From an uncultured Bacteroidota bacterium (lineage in GTDB: Bacteria; Bacteroidota; Bacteroidia; Bacteroidales; P3), in contig CACZUZ010000026.1 in assembly GCA_902784465.1 (NCBI GenBank), forward strand, positions 1-47,219: a DNA stretch of 47,219 bases. Reading direction: 5' to 3'. This document shows, piece after piece, positions 39,979-47,219 of this stretch. The notes beneath the pieces are model-generated. The model made no database searches and was not told where the DNA came from. It saw only the letters and a program-made list of their open reading frames with translations. Every line of letters begins with the position of its first letter. The stretch's first letter is position 1. A program made the position numbers and the translations under genes.

Positions 39979-40827
39979 TTAAGTCGGATTGTCCTGCTTT
40001 ATGTCTAATGTGTCTACATAGTCATAGGCTGCTTTGAGTAATTTATAGATAGGTCGTCCTTCTTTGTTGTATTTTTCGAGTTCAATAAAATCTGCATTTC
40101 GAAGTCGCTTGAAGAAATCTTCACATTCAGCATTTTCCCGACCTTCATTTACTTCGTATTGTTTATAACCCAAACGATAAAGATATCCTCTGTTAAACGA
40201 AAAACTTACAGACTCGGCATTCGGCTCATTTGTCCAGACTACTAAACGTTGTTTTTCCTCATCAGATAATTGCAACTGACTCGAACGGCTTGGAAGAATC
40301 GGGTTAAACACTTGTGTATTTTTCCAATGAACATTAACAAATAGTTGTATCTTTTCATTTATTATCTTTTCAAAATCTTCATTGTTGGTAAATTCACACC
40401 ATAGAGCTCTGTCTTTTATACTTTCTTTAAAGTCTTTGATTTTTTGTAATTGTTGTGTATCAATGGAAGATATGTCATCAATGGAAAGTTTAAAAAACAC
40501 CATTACGTCTTTACCAGCATCAAGATGCTTGTTTATTTCTTCGACGGTACCGCTTATTTCAGTATCGGTTGGTGTCCCCATTCTTGCTCCAAAAATAGAA
40601 ATCATCAAATCACTTTTACTTACTAATTGCTTGTTAATGGATTTCTGGGGATGAACGCCACATGTGGGATAAGAACTAAAAGACCAATGCAGCGGCATTA
40701 ATACAATATTTTCTGATTCGGAATTAACATAATTCCACCGGTTAATTACATTAATTGCCGTGTTTACTTCTTCTTGAATATCTGAAGGGGAGCCTATCAT
40801 AATATTATATACTTCGGAATGATACAT
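39979..40827 (-). CDS. DUF4062-type protein
   Basis: 282 residues. The start (NIMIGSPSDIQEEVNTAINV, then MPLHWSFSSYP, GVHPQKSINKQLVSKSDLMI, GTPTDTEISGTVEEI) matches the DUF4062 domain, which has a TIR-like fold and is found in many predicted defence proteins. The C-terminal ~100 residues (RLRNADFIELEKYNKEGRPI) look like a winged-helix or effector-associated region. It is upstream of the HEPN-like protein on the same strand and may be its sensor. The role is inferred from domain and context. Confidence 0.7.
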   Translation of the reverse strand: MYHSEVYNIMIGSPSDIQEEVNTAINVINRWNYVNSESENIVLMPLHWSFSSYPTCGVHPQKSINKQLVSKSDLMISIFGARMGTPTDTEISGTVEEINKHLDAGKDVMVFFKLSIDDISSIDTQQLQKIKDFKESIKDRALWCEFTNNEDFEKIINEKIQLFVNVHWKNTQVFNPILPSRSSQLQLSDEEKQRLVVWTNEPNAESVSFSFNRGYLYRLGYKQYEVNEGRENAECEDFFKRLRNADFIELEKYNKEGRPIYKLLKAAYDYVDTLDIKQDNPT

Positions 40828-40914
40828 GAATTGCTTGTTTTATGTTGTTTTAATAATCAAAACAATATATACATCTCTGTTATAATAATATCATCAATGG
40901 TTTTGTCGAATTTT

Positions 40915-42129
40915 CTATTCTGCAAAAAAACTCATTAATCCAACAAAATCACTTAACGGCTGGATGTGGGCAACTTGGGTGTATTGTCGTTTATGGAGGT
41001 CGACAGGTTGGTCAAAGGGCACTTGTTTTGTCGAGTCAAATCGCATCACGGCATAATAAGGTGCATTCTCGGCAGAAAATCCTTTTTCACGCAACGCTTC
41101 CGCCGTCCAAATCTGAAATCCTTTTTTTGTCAGTTTGAACAACTCTGGGTTGGCGCCATTAGTGTGCAAACACACATATCCCAATCGTTCGAAACCTTCT
41201 TTTACTAGTAAAGAGCCTTTTGCATCACCGGCACGTATATAGGTAATGCCTGTTTGCATTGCTTTTTTTCGGTCGGTATCTCGCATATGGTTAATAAGCA
41301 CAGTCGTTTCTTCCGTCGAAGAACGCATTTTGTCATACATTTTCTTGCGAGTTTTTTCGTCTTCTAGCGCTTTTCGCCGGCTCAATGACAATTCGCAAAA
41401 CTGCTTATTTTGTTCTATTCCGATGTAATTGCGTCCAAGAAGATTGGCCGCAATGCCAGTCGTACCAGAGCCGCTAAATGGGTCAAGAATTGTGTCTCCT
41501 TCATCGGTGGACGCTAGAATAATACGATAAAGAAGACGCAATGGTTTTTGTGTCGGATGTTTGCCTTGTTGTTTCTCCCATAAACCTACTGCAGGAATAC
41601 GCCAAACGTCTGTCATTTGACGTCCTCCATTCAATTGCTTCATTGTCTCATAATTGAACTTATGCGGCTTTTTCTGTATTTTTCTAGCCCAAATTATCAG
41701 TTCTGTTGAGAAATTGAAGTAACGGCATGAAAGATTGGGTGGAGGGTCGGATTTTTGCCAAGTAATCGTGTTCAACACCTTGTAACCCAACTCTTGGAGA
41801 CAGCGCATGACCACATGGATATTATGGTGTGTGCCGCTTATCCAAATCGTTCCGTTGTCTCTGAGTTTTGGGCGACAAAGCGACAACCATTGGCGGTTGA
41901 ATTCGTAAATATATTCGGGATTACCACCCTTGTCCCAATCGCCTTTGTCCACACATACCTGCTTGCCACTCTGGACACTAATGCCGCCATTGCTGAGAAA
42001 GTATGGCGGGTCGGCAAAGATGGTATTGACGGAGTTGTCATCTATCTCCATCAGACGTTCCATGCAATCGCCTTGCAGGATGGTGAAGTCGGAATATTCT
42101 ATATTATTGATAAGCTTCACGGATACCAT
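40915..42129 (-). CDS. DNA adenine methyltransferase, DpnA-like (DpnII system)
   Basis: 404 residues. The order of motifs is IV (FADPPYFLSNGGISVQSG) before I (DPFSGSGTTGIAANLLG), with HPTQKP between, as in beta-class N6-adenine methylases such as DpnA and HinfI. The first ~250 residues match DpnA closely (GTIWISGTHHNIH, SCRYFNFSTELIIWARK). A C-terminal ~130 residues extend beyond the usual length and are of unknown function. With the DpnM-like and DpnII-like genes at 44.1-45.9 kb it should protect GATC or a related site. It overlaps the small gene upstream by 26 bases. Confidence 0.85.
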   Translation of the reverse strand: MVSVKLINNIEYSDFTILQGDCMERLMEIDDNSVNTIFADPPYFLSNGGISVQSGKQVCVDKGDWDKGGNPEYIYEFNRQWLSLCRPKLRDNGTIWISGTHHNIHVVMRCLQELGYKVLNTITWQKSDPPPNLSCRYFNFSTELIIWARKIQKKPHKFNYETMKQLNGGRQMTDVWRIPAVGLWEKQQGKHPTQKPLRLLYRIILASTDEGDTILDPFSGSGTTGIAANLLGRNYIGIEQNKQFCELSLSRRKALEDEKTRKKMYDKMRSSTEETTVLINHMRDTDRKKAMQTGITYIRAGDAKGSLLVKEGFERLGYVCLHTNGANPELFKLTKKGFQIWTAEALREKGFSAENAPYYAVMRFDSTKQVPFDQPVDLHKRQYTQVAHIQPLSDFVGLMSFFAE

Positions 42130-42367
42130 CTAAATAACCTTGTGCGAAAGCCGCATGCGGACTCTTATGTCGCTGATTTTGCGCTTGGCTATCTTCTAAA
42201 CCATCTAAAATCTGACCTATATCAAAATGTTCAGCCATATTTCGTCCGAGTTCTAGCCCATATTCATATGCACATGCCGCACATTTATGCCTTCCTCGTC
42301 CACCTTGATCTACAGGAAGATTTACCATGATGTTTTGGATGTTTGAATGATCTTTATTACATGCCAT
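42104..42367 (-). CDS. Small HxCxxC protein in the DpnII locus
   Basis: 87 residues from the second Met (42367). It carries GRGRHKCAACAYEYG, a His-x-Cys-x2-Cys cluster that could bind zinc, then acidic and helical sequence. It overlaps the DpnA-like gene by 26 bases, so it is probably translated with it. Its role is unknown; its place inside a restriction-modification operon suggests a regulatory (control-protein-like) or accessory role, but it has no helix-turn-helix that I can see. Confidence 0.6.
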   Translation of the reverse strand: MACNKDHSNIQNIMVNLPVDQGGRGRHKCAACAYEYGLELGRNMAEHFDIGQILDGLEDSQAQNQRHKSPHAAFAQGYLDGIREAYQ

Positions 42368-42429
42368 AATCAAAATATTTAATAATAAAAAACCAATAGA
42401 TGCTGATGTTATTTTTTTGAATCAATGAA

Positions 42430-44103
42430 TCACCTGCGCCATGCATCAGTATACATATAATGACAGATCTTTTGAGTTCTGTCAATTATATCCTGCTCTC
42501 TCCATTGTTCGTTCTCAAATACTTTCTTAGTTGTTATTATTTTTGATTTTTTTAGTATCGTTTTTCTCTTCAATGAATATGATTTATTGCCAATCTCTGA
42601 ATTTAGTCCACTATCTAATAAAGCTAGATTTCCTATATACATTAAATTATCGTCATTAGTTAACTTATACCAATCTTTATTCGGTTTTTCCGGATAGATG
42701 TGTTCTAAACTAATATTTATTAAAATTGCATTTTTATTTTCTCGTCTCTCCATCTTGGTCAGTATATATTGTACTAGACTCTTTTGTTTTGTTAATGTAG
42801 ACTTATAATAGACTCTTTTGTTAAAACTTGCATTATAATCAACCTTATCGGGTATTCTACTGAGTAAGACCTTGACTAAGTCTTTAATTACTTCATGCTT
42901 TTTCTGTTTTGTTTTTTGCAGGAATAGTTCTTGCGCATATTTAGCATATAACAGATCGTATCCAGACGATCTTTTAGAGCAAATTGCATTATTAATAAAG
43001 TGAAAATGTTCAATACTATTTAATGCAATAATTGTTATGTCTTTTGAAATATTATTCTTTTTATATTCTCGAATGAGAGATAACAAGAATGCATTAGCGA
43101 CTTCTATCTTAAAAATACTAATTATTGCATTTATAGATTCATATATATCATAATCTGTCTTACTGTAATTTGAAAGATCTGGTTTAATAATCGTTTTGTA
43201 TATTTCAGAATCTTCTTTCAATTCTGAAATGAATTTTTTTGCGTCAATTTTTCCAGATTTAAATTGTTTAACAATTTCCTTATATATTTTGGAGTCTGAT
43301 ACCTTTTTATATCGAGATGCAAAAGAGTTATTAAGGAATCTGTCTTTTTCATTTTCTTTTGTTAATCCACTGGTGTTTTGTAAAATGGTTTTCCAACTAT
43401 CATTTGGCTCTTCAATATGTGGCAGAGATGGATATTTACTAAAAACATAGTTTTTAACAAGATCTAAAGCGGTCAAATCCTTGCCAGTTGCGTTTAATGT
43501 CATAAAAATAGTAGAAGCATCCTCTAAACCTGTTGCCGCAACAAATATTGTTTCCAATTGCAAAATTTTATCTCGCAATTTTCTCAAATCATCAATACTA
43601 TATCCAGCAATTCTTTTTAATAATTTGTTATAGGAAGATAAAATTCTTTTTTCTCCTTTTTTCTGAGGCTCAATAGTATTATCTCTATCTTCGGGTTTAC
43701 TCTGAATTCTAGTTTGTAAAATGGGATACGGCATTTTATTTTCCAAAATGGCATATGGATTATTGTCCCTATCAATAGAAAAGAGATATTTGTTATGTAT
43801 GGCGTTCGCCAAATCAAGATTTCCCCTTTCAATAAAAATATCTCTTAGACAACAAAGAAGAATGGTGATGGTTGTTATTCTCTGCTGTCCATCAATTACT
43901 TCAAAGGTGTTTCCATTAAAATCTCCATTAAAAACCATATGGCCAATAAAGTAGTTGTCGCCAATATCAGATTCCTCTATGTCATTAATAAACTCTTCGA
44001 TATTTTCATCGTCCCAATCATACTCTCTTTGATAACTAGGAATTATAAACTTCCCCTTTCCCAAGACATTATCTATTGTCATATTTCTTGCTTCAACTTT
44101 CAT
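42430..44103 (-). CDS. DUF262/DUF1524 protein (GmrSD-like, type IV restriction-like)
   Basis: 557 residues. The N-terminal DUF262 domain has IPSYQREYDWDDENIEEFI and the nucleotide-binding-type motif EVIDGQQRITT. The C-terminal DUF1524 domain has LEHIYPEKPN and, after a gap, GNLALLDSGLN, the H...N pattern of HNH-type nucleases. A single chain of these two domains resembles GmrSD, which cuts modified DNA. It is the most AT-rich gene of the island and lies between the DpnII-like nuclease and the DpnA-like methylase genes, so it may have been inserted into the operon. Confidence 0.85.
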   Translation of the reverse strand: MKVEARNMTIDNVLGKGKFIIPSYQREYDWDDENIEEFINDIEESDIGDNYFIGHMVFNGDFNGNTFEVIDGQQRITTITILLCCLRDIFIERGNLDLANAIHNKYLFSIDRDNNPYAILENKMPYPILQTRIQSKPEDRDNTIEPQKKGEKRILSSYNKLLKRIAGYSIDDLRKLRDKILQLETIFVAATGLEDASTIFMTLNATGKDLTALDLVKNYVFSKYPSLPHIEEPNDSWKTILQNTSGLTKENEKDRFLNNSFASRYKKVSDSKIYKEIVKQFKSGKIDAKKFISELKEDSEIYKTIIKPDLSNYSKTDYDIYESINAIISIFKIEVANAFLLSLIREYKKNNISKDITIIALNSIEHFHFINNAICSKRSSGYDLLYAKYAQELFLQKTKQKKHEVIKDLVKVLLSRIPDKVDYNASFNKRVYYKSTLTKQKSLVQYILTKMERRENKNAILINISLEHIYPEKPNKDWYKLTNDDNLMYIGNLALLDSGLNSEIGNKSYSLKRKTILKKSKIITTKKVFENEQWREQDIIDRTQKICHYMYTDAWRR

Positions 44104-44116
44104 ATGATATAAATAT

Positions 44117-44956
44117 TTAATAGTTTAAAACAGTAATTATTAAATCTTGTATTGTTGTTAAATTGTAAATGCTCGGTATCGCGGAAAAAGCTTCTTCCAG
44201 TTTGTTCTTTGCGCTATTCCAACCTTGGCCGTCTGTTATCCATACAAATTCAAATCCCGGCACTCCGTTTATTTTGGGTGCAAGTTCAGTATATGAACGT
44301 GCTACTTCATTTAACTTGGAGCCACCACCAGAATAGAAATTAACCTCAATCAAGTATGTCTTGTTCCTTGTTGTTATCGCAAAATCAAACACTTTCTGGT
44401 CAGCGCCCAGCACCGCAGAGATTGCAGGGAACTCTTTTGAAGAGATCTGCGTCCGATAGTAAATACCAGCATTGTCAAAAATGCGAGCTATAAGCGTATC
44501 GGTTATGGCACCGCTCCTGTTCTTCCGAGCATTGGTATCCAATCCTGTCTCAACGCCGAAAACATAATCTACGAGATCTTTGACCTCCTTATTCTTGAAC
44601 ACCTTGTCGAGACCCGTACCCTCAATGAATTTCATTACACCGTCAACAGAACTAAACAAAGTGTAGATTGAATGCATCATTCCTTCGTCGTCAACGTATT
44701 TTTTGTCGTCCTTTTTTCGAGTTGCGATAAGAATATCCATCACATCAAACACTCGTTTATCCCTATCCCATAGCGCTTGTACCGCAGAGCGTAAATCATC
44801 TTTTCCAATGAGATAATTTAATGTATTAAGACTTATTTCGATGTTAGCCACATTTTTTGCAATTTTTGGGAAATCGCAATAAAAGTCAAGCGTTGCATTC
44901 GTCTCACGTAACTGAGACATAAACAAATCAAATTGATCTTTTGTGTGTGCTGCCAT
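44117..44956 (-). CDS. DpnII/MboI-family type II restriction endonuclease
   Basis: 279 residues from the ATG at 44956, one base after the methylase stop codon. The C-terminal half shows the DpnII pattern: GLDTNARKNRSGAITDTLIA, VFDFAITTRNKTYLIEVNFY, then SGGGSKLNEVARSYTEL, in which the acidic D and E of the active site are retained. It probably cuts GATC or a closely related site. The upstream extension to 45001 overlaps the methylase gene and is not used. It is followed by the GmrSD-like gene 13 bases away. Confidence 0.9.
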   Translation of the reverse strand: MAAHTKDQFDLFMSQLRETNATLDFYCDFPKIAKNVANIEISLNTLNYLIGKDDLRSAVQALWDRDKRVFDVMDILIATRKKDDKKYVDDEGMMHSIYTLFSSVDGVMKFIEGTGLDKVFKNKEVKDLVDYVFGVETGLDTNARKNRSGAITDTLIARIFDNAGIYYRTQISSKEFPAISAVLGADQKVFDFAITTRNKTYLIEVNFYSGGGSKLNEVARSYTELAPKINGVPGFEFVWITDGQGWNSAKNKLEEAFSAIPSIYNLTTIQDLIITVLNY

Positions 44957-44957
44957 A

Positions 44958-45854
44958 TTATGCTCGTATTGTTTGTTTGGTTTCTTGATAATTATGAACA
45001 AGAATTTCGGTTAGTTTGCCTCGCTTCATGGGATTGGCGTTTACATTACGAGAAGCCCATACGCGTTCAACGATATATTGTGCATACAAATCATCGAAGA
45101 ACATATCACTGCAGTCGGAATTACTCAACATAAACGAATAACCAGCCTTCTCGATACGGTCACAGAACTTTTTCAAGCGCTCCTGAGCCAAATCGTTGAA
45201 AGCCTCTTTCGCGTAGTCGTTGAAGCTGGATGTGTTGCTCAATGGACGGTAAGGTGGGTCAAAGTAAAACAACGTATTACCTTGGGCTTTTTTGAAGGTT
45301 TTTTGGTAGTCACCAGTCATTATCTCAACATTTTGCAACACTTCGCTATCTGCATAGATAGTAACAGGGTCGCAGATGGTTGGCGTCTCATATTTGCCAA
45401 AAGGGACATTAAACAATCCCGACTTGTTTACTCGGTAAAGCCCATTGAAACAGGTCCTGTTAAGAAAGAAAAACAAGGTGGTGTTTCTTATTGGAGCGAG
45501 AGATTTGGTGTTGAATTCGTCTCGCATCAGCATAAAGAACTGTTTGCGCAAATCCTCCGAATGAAGTGAGTAATATTCTTTTTGGATTTCAGCAAGAGAA
45601 TTGACCAACTCCTTTGGATTGTCACGCACTACCCTATAGCAGGTGGTCAAATCTTCGTTAATGTCGTTGATAACAGCTGACTTGATATTGGAGTGTCTCT
45701 GAAGCATGTAAAAGAGCATTGCTCCTCCGCCTACAAAAGGCTCAATGTAAGTGACGTTCTCCCATTTGTCAAAGTCAGCGGGAAGCAGCGCTTCCAGTTG
45801 TTCAATGAGTTGGCCTTTACCGCCCACCCATTTGATAAATGGTTTCGCTTTCAT
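44958..45854 (-). CDS. DNA adenine methyltransferase, DpnM/Dam-like
   Basis: 298 residues of the alpha-class N6-adenine methylase. Motif I: FIKWVGGKGQLIEQL and EPFVGGGAMLFYML; motif IV: LFYFDPPYRPLSNT; a conserved NRTCFNGLYRVNKSG lies between. It methylates GATC in known relatives. It heads the DpnII-type operon on the minus strand. Its -7 box ends 2 bases before the ATG, so the mRNA is probably leaderless. The start is supported by the conserved KPFIKWVGGK sequence. Confidence 0.92.
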   Translation of the reverse strand: MKAKPFIKWVGGKGQLIEQLEALLPADFDKWENVTYIEPFVGGGAMLFYMLQRHSNIKSAVINDINEDLTTCYRVVRDNPKELVNSLAEIQKEYYSLHSEDLRKQFFMLMRDEFNTKSLAPIRNTTLFFFLNRTCFNGLYRVNKSGLFNVPFGKYETPTICDPVTIYADSEVLQNVEIMTGDYQKTFKKAQGNTLFYFDPPYRPLSNTSSFNDYAKEAFNDLAQERLKKFCDRIEKAGYSFMLSNSDCSDMFFDDLYAQYIVERVWASRNVNANPMKRGKLTEILVHNYQETKQTIRA

Positions 45855-45856
45855 TG

Positions 45857-45864
45857 CAAAAATA
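45857..45864 (-). promoter_or_regulatory. Housekeeping -7 box (TATTTTTG) of the DpnM-like gene
   Basis: TATTTTTG on the minus strand ends 2 bases before the start codon at 45854. The transcript would begin at or next to the ATG, so a leaderless mRNA is likely. Confidence 0.5.
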
Positions 45865-45996
45865 CGAACTTTTTGGGAAATGGCAAAATATAATTAAATG
45901 TGTTAATGTGTGAATGCGTTAATGCGTTAGTGGGGTTAATTGGTAAGATGACTTGTGGAATAGAAAAGGTTCGCCGAGAGACCGTCGTGGTGTGCC

Positions 45997-46011
45997 GTCG
46001 GCTCTGCCGAC
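45997..46011. repeat. Palindromic repeat GTCGGC-n3-GCCGAC, copy 3
   Basis: GTCGGCTCTGCCGAC followed by AAGGATCACC. Same family as 475, 15995 and 46032. Confidence 0.7.
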
Positions 46012-46031
46012 AAGGATCACCGTGCTATGGC

Positions 46032-46046
46032 GTCGGCTTGGCCGAC
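46032..46046. repeat. Palindromic repeat GTCGGC-n3-GCCGAC, copy 4
   Basis: GTCGGCTTGGCCGAC followed by AAGGATCACC. Identical to the copy at 475; 35 bases after copy 3, so the pair is a tandem unit of palindrome plus tail. Confidence 0.7.
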
Positions 46047-46154
46047 AAGGATCACCAACCTTTGAGTTGAAAATCAGCAACTTGCCATCTTGTATGACTC
46101 GCGTACGCAATGCACTGGTTTTCAAGAGATATGTGATTGCCACATGGAAGGGAG

Positions 46155-46225
46155 AAAGAATGTGTGAATGTGTTAATTCGTGAATGTGTTAATTCGTGAA
46201 TGTGTTAATGTGTTAATGTGTAAGT
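46155..46225. repeat. TGTTAATGTGTGAATG-type tandem repeats
   Basis: About eight degenerate units of 8-9 bases (TGTGAATG, TGTTAATT, CGTGAATG, TGTTAATG). The same units, reversed, end the sigma A gene (1061-1092) and the lipoprotein at 8182. Confidence 0.7.
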
Positions 46226-46325
46226 GTGCTGGATGTTTCTATAATTTCTTGGTGGCGGTCTATACTTGTCGATGATTTGGAGACAACGCTCGCGGGACCT
46301 ATTTCGCCATTCCAAATATTTTCCG

Positions 46326-46333
46326 TATCTTTG
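46326..46333 (+). promoter_or_regulatory. Housekeeping -7 box (TATCTTTG) of the nucleoside hydrolase
   Basis: TATCTTTG with TTTCG at 46302 about 20 bases upstream, the Bacteroidetes -33/-7 layout. The ATG lies 29 bases after the box. Confidence 0.6.
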
Positions 46334-46361
46334 CATTTCCAAAACACAAAAATGTAAACCC

Positions 46362-47219
46362 ATGAAAAGAGGTCTGAAAATCAAACTGCTGTTAGCATTT
46401 TGGTCACTTCCCGTTATGTTGATGATGCTTGCCTGTTGCGGCAAAAATGCCGAACAGCATCCATCGACAGCCGATGTGCCACTTGTTATCTTCGATACCG
46501 ACATCGGCTCGTCGACCGACGACCTCTTCGCCTTGGAGATGCTCTACCGCTATGAGGAGCAGGGGCTCTGCCGCCTGCTCGGTGTGGTGGTGGATCGTGA
46601 GGGCACTGAATGCGCCGCCTGTGCCGACGTGATGAATACCTACTTCGGCCGTGGTGACGTGCCTATCGGACTAGTGCGCAACGGCATCGACAACCCAGCG
46701 GTGTGGATAGACTATGGGAACCTTCCCAACCACACCCATCCCGACGGCAGCCTCATGTTTGCACGTACGGTGAACGACTACAGCACGCTGCCCGATGGCT
46801 GGCAACTCTACCGCCGCCTGCTGGCAGCACAGCCCGACCACTCGGTAAGCATCGTCTCAGTGGGTTTTGTCACCTGTCTGGCACAACTGCTGCAATCAGG
46901 CGCCGACGAGCATTCACCCCTCACGGGTGTCGAGCTGGTGCGTCAGAAAGTGAAGTGCCTTTACATTATGGCTGGCATCTTCGATATGGCAGACGAGTCC
47001 GACTTCAACTTCTCACAAGGCATAGAGTTCGCGCAGACACTCTTCGACCTCTGGCCACAAGATGTCGACATGGTCTTCTCACCCATGGAGGTGGGTCAAC
47101 AGGTGGAGTACCTCCCCGATCAGGTCATTGCCGACATCGACTGGACCGATTGTCACCCCATCAAGCAGGTGTATATGACCTACAACTGCAATACGGGGCA
47201 GAAGATGTGGGACCCGATG
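46362..47219 (+). CDS. Nucleoside hydrolase lipoprotein (cut by the window edge)
   Basis: 286 codons are seen without a stop, so the gene continues beyond the window. A signal peptide ends in a lipobox-like LACC. The mature part begins with VIFDTDIGSSTDDLFALEML, which is the metal-binding D-x-D-x4-DD motif of inosine-uridine-preferring nucleoside hydrolases. A further family block, CLYIMAG, is present. It would cleave the N-glycosidic bond of ribonucleosides in the periplasm, for salvage. The C-terminal part of the active site lies outside the window. Confidence 0.85.
   Translation, partial: MKRGLKIKLLLAFWSLPVMLMMLACCGKNAEQHPSTADVPLVIFDTDIGSSTDDLFALEMLYRYEEQGLCRLLGVVVDREGTECAACADVMNTYFGRGDVPIGLVRNGIDNPAVWIDYGNLPNHTHPDGSLMFARTVNDYSTLPDGWQLYRRLLAAQPDHSVSIVSVGFVTCLAQLLQSGADEHSPLTGVELVRQKVKCLYIMAGIFDMADESDFNFSQGIEFAQTLFDLWPQDVDMVFSPMEVGQQVEYLPDQVIADIDWTDCHPIKQVYMTYNCNTGQKMWDPM

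Larger units (their letters stand above)
45865..46325. other. Repeat-rich gap between the DpnII island and the nucleoside hydrolase
   Basis: No gene is seen. At 45899-45930 and 46155-46225 there are degenerate TGTGAATGTGTTAATG-type units; the palindrome GTCGGC-n3-GCCGAC occurs twice (see separate entries), each followed by AAGGATCACC. The gap marks the right edge of the AT-rich island. Confidence 0.6.

Noticed and set aside
45899-46225. Repeat-rich stretch as a possible CRISPR array
   Set aside because: Units are 8-9 bases, abutting and degenerate, with no unique spacers and no cas genes nearby.
1-47219. tRNA, rRNA, riboswitch and integrase/attachment sites
   Set aside because: I looked for typical tRNA arms, conserved rRNA segments, known riboswitch cores and tyrosine-recombinase motifs and saw none that I could support.

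Overview
The window looks like a chromosomal segment of a Bacteroidetes (Bacteroidales) bacterium that has a type IX secretion system (T9SS). The evidence is three large secreted proteins ending in T9SS-type C-terminal sorting domains, a SusC/TonB-type outer-membrane barrel protein, many lipoproteins, ECF sigma factors with unusual anti-sigma partners, and housekeeping promoters of the Bacteroidetes TAnnTTTG (-7 box) type. Most of the window is fairly GC-rich, but about 37.8-45.9 kb is clearly AT-rich and carries defence genes. No rRNA, tRNA or CRISPR array was recognised. Everything here rests on reading the sequence; no database search was run.

1-18.8 kb is an exported-protein island built on three copies of one plan: an ECF sigma factor (A at 511, B at 7281, C at 15078), a small membrane protein that is probably its anti-sigma factor, and one or two paralogous membrane-anchored/lipoproteins. 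Cassettes A and C continue into a large T9SS-secreted surface protein. Between the cassettes lie four promoters with nearly the same ECF-type sequence (TGTAAG, 16-17 bases, CGTCTA or a variant) in front of lipoprotein and secreted-protein genes, including a C10 (streptopain-type) cysteine protease translationally coupled to a lipoprotein. Each sigma gene has a variant of the same promoter just upstream, so the region reads as a self-regulated surface-protein regulon. Six genes share nearly the same leader (M-x-H-x-IIKSL) on unrelated mature proteins, and in three of them an interspersed repeat sits at the same point of the signal peptide. Several genes are broken: a frameshifted TlpA-like thioredoxin, a truncated copy of it, a BspA-type fragment, and VapB/VapC and ATPase/HTH remnants.

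19-37 kb is mixed. It has a DprA-like/SANT/PD-(D/E)XK nuclease fusion, a LuxR-PAS regulator divergent from a TonB-type barrel receptor, an AraC regulator divergent from a secreted Cthe_2159-like beta-helix protein, a DUF4160/DUF2442 pair with a tandem-repeat operator, and a RAYT (REP-associated Y1 transposase) with its own palindromic repeats around and inside the gene. A fourth ECF system (sigma D, anti-sigma, two divergent lipoproteins) has its own promoter class (TGTGAC, 16 bases, CGTTATA). Then come an acyl-ACP thioesterase, another AraC regulator, and an operon of an AbiEi-like antitoxin, an AbiEii-like nucleotidyltransferase and a metallophosphoesterase.

37-45.9 kb is an AT-rich defence island on the minus strand. 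It holds a RhuM remnant, a 669-aa protein with a HEPN-like RNHYAH motif, a DUF4062 protein, and a DpnII-type (probably GATC) restriction-modification locus whose genes are separated by a GmrSD-like DUF262/DUF1524 protein and a small HxCxxC protein. The window ends in a truncated nucleoside-hydrolase lipoprotein gene preceded by about 500 bases of repeats.
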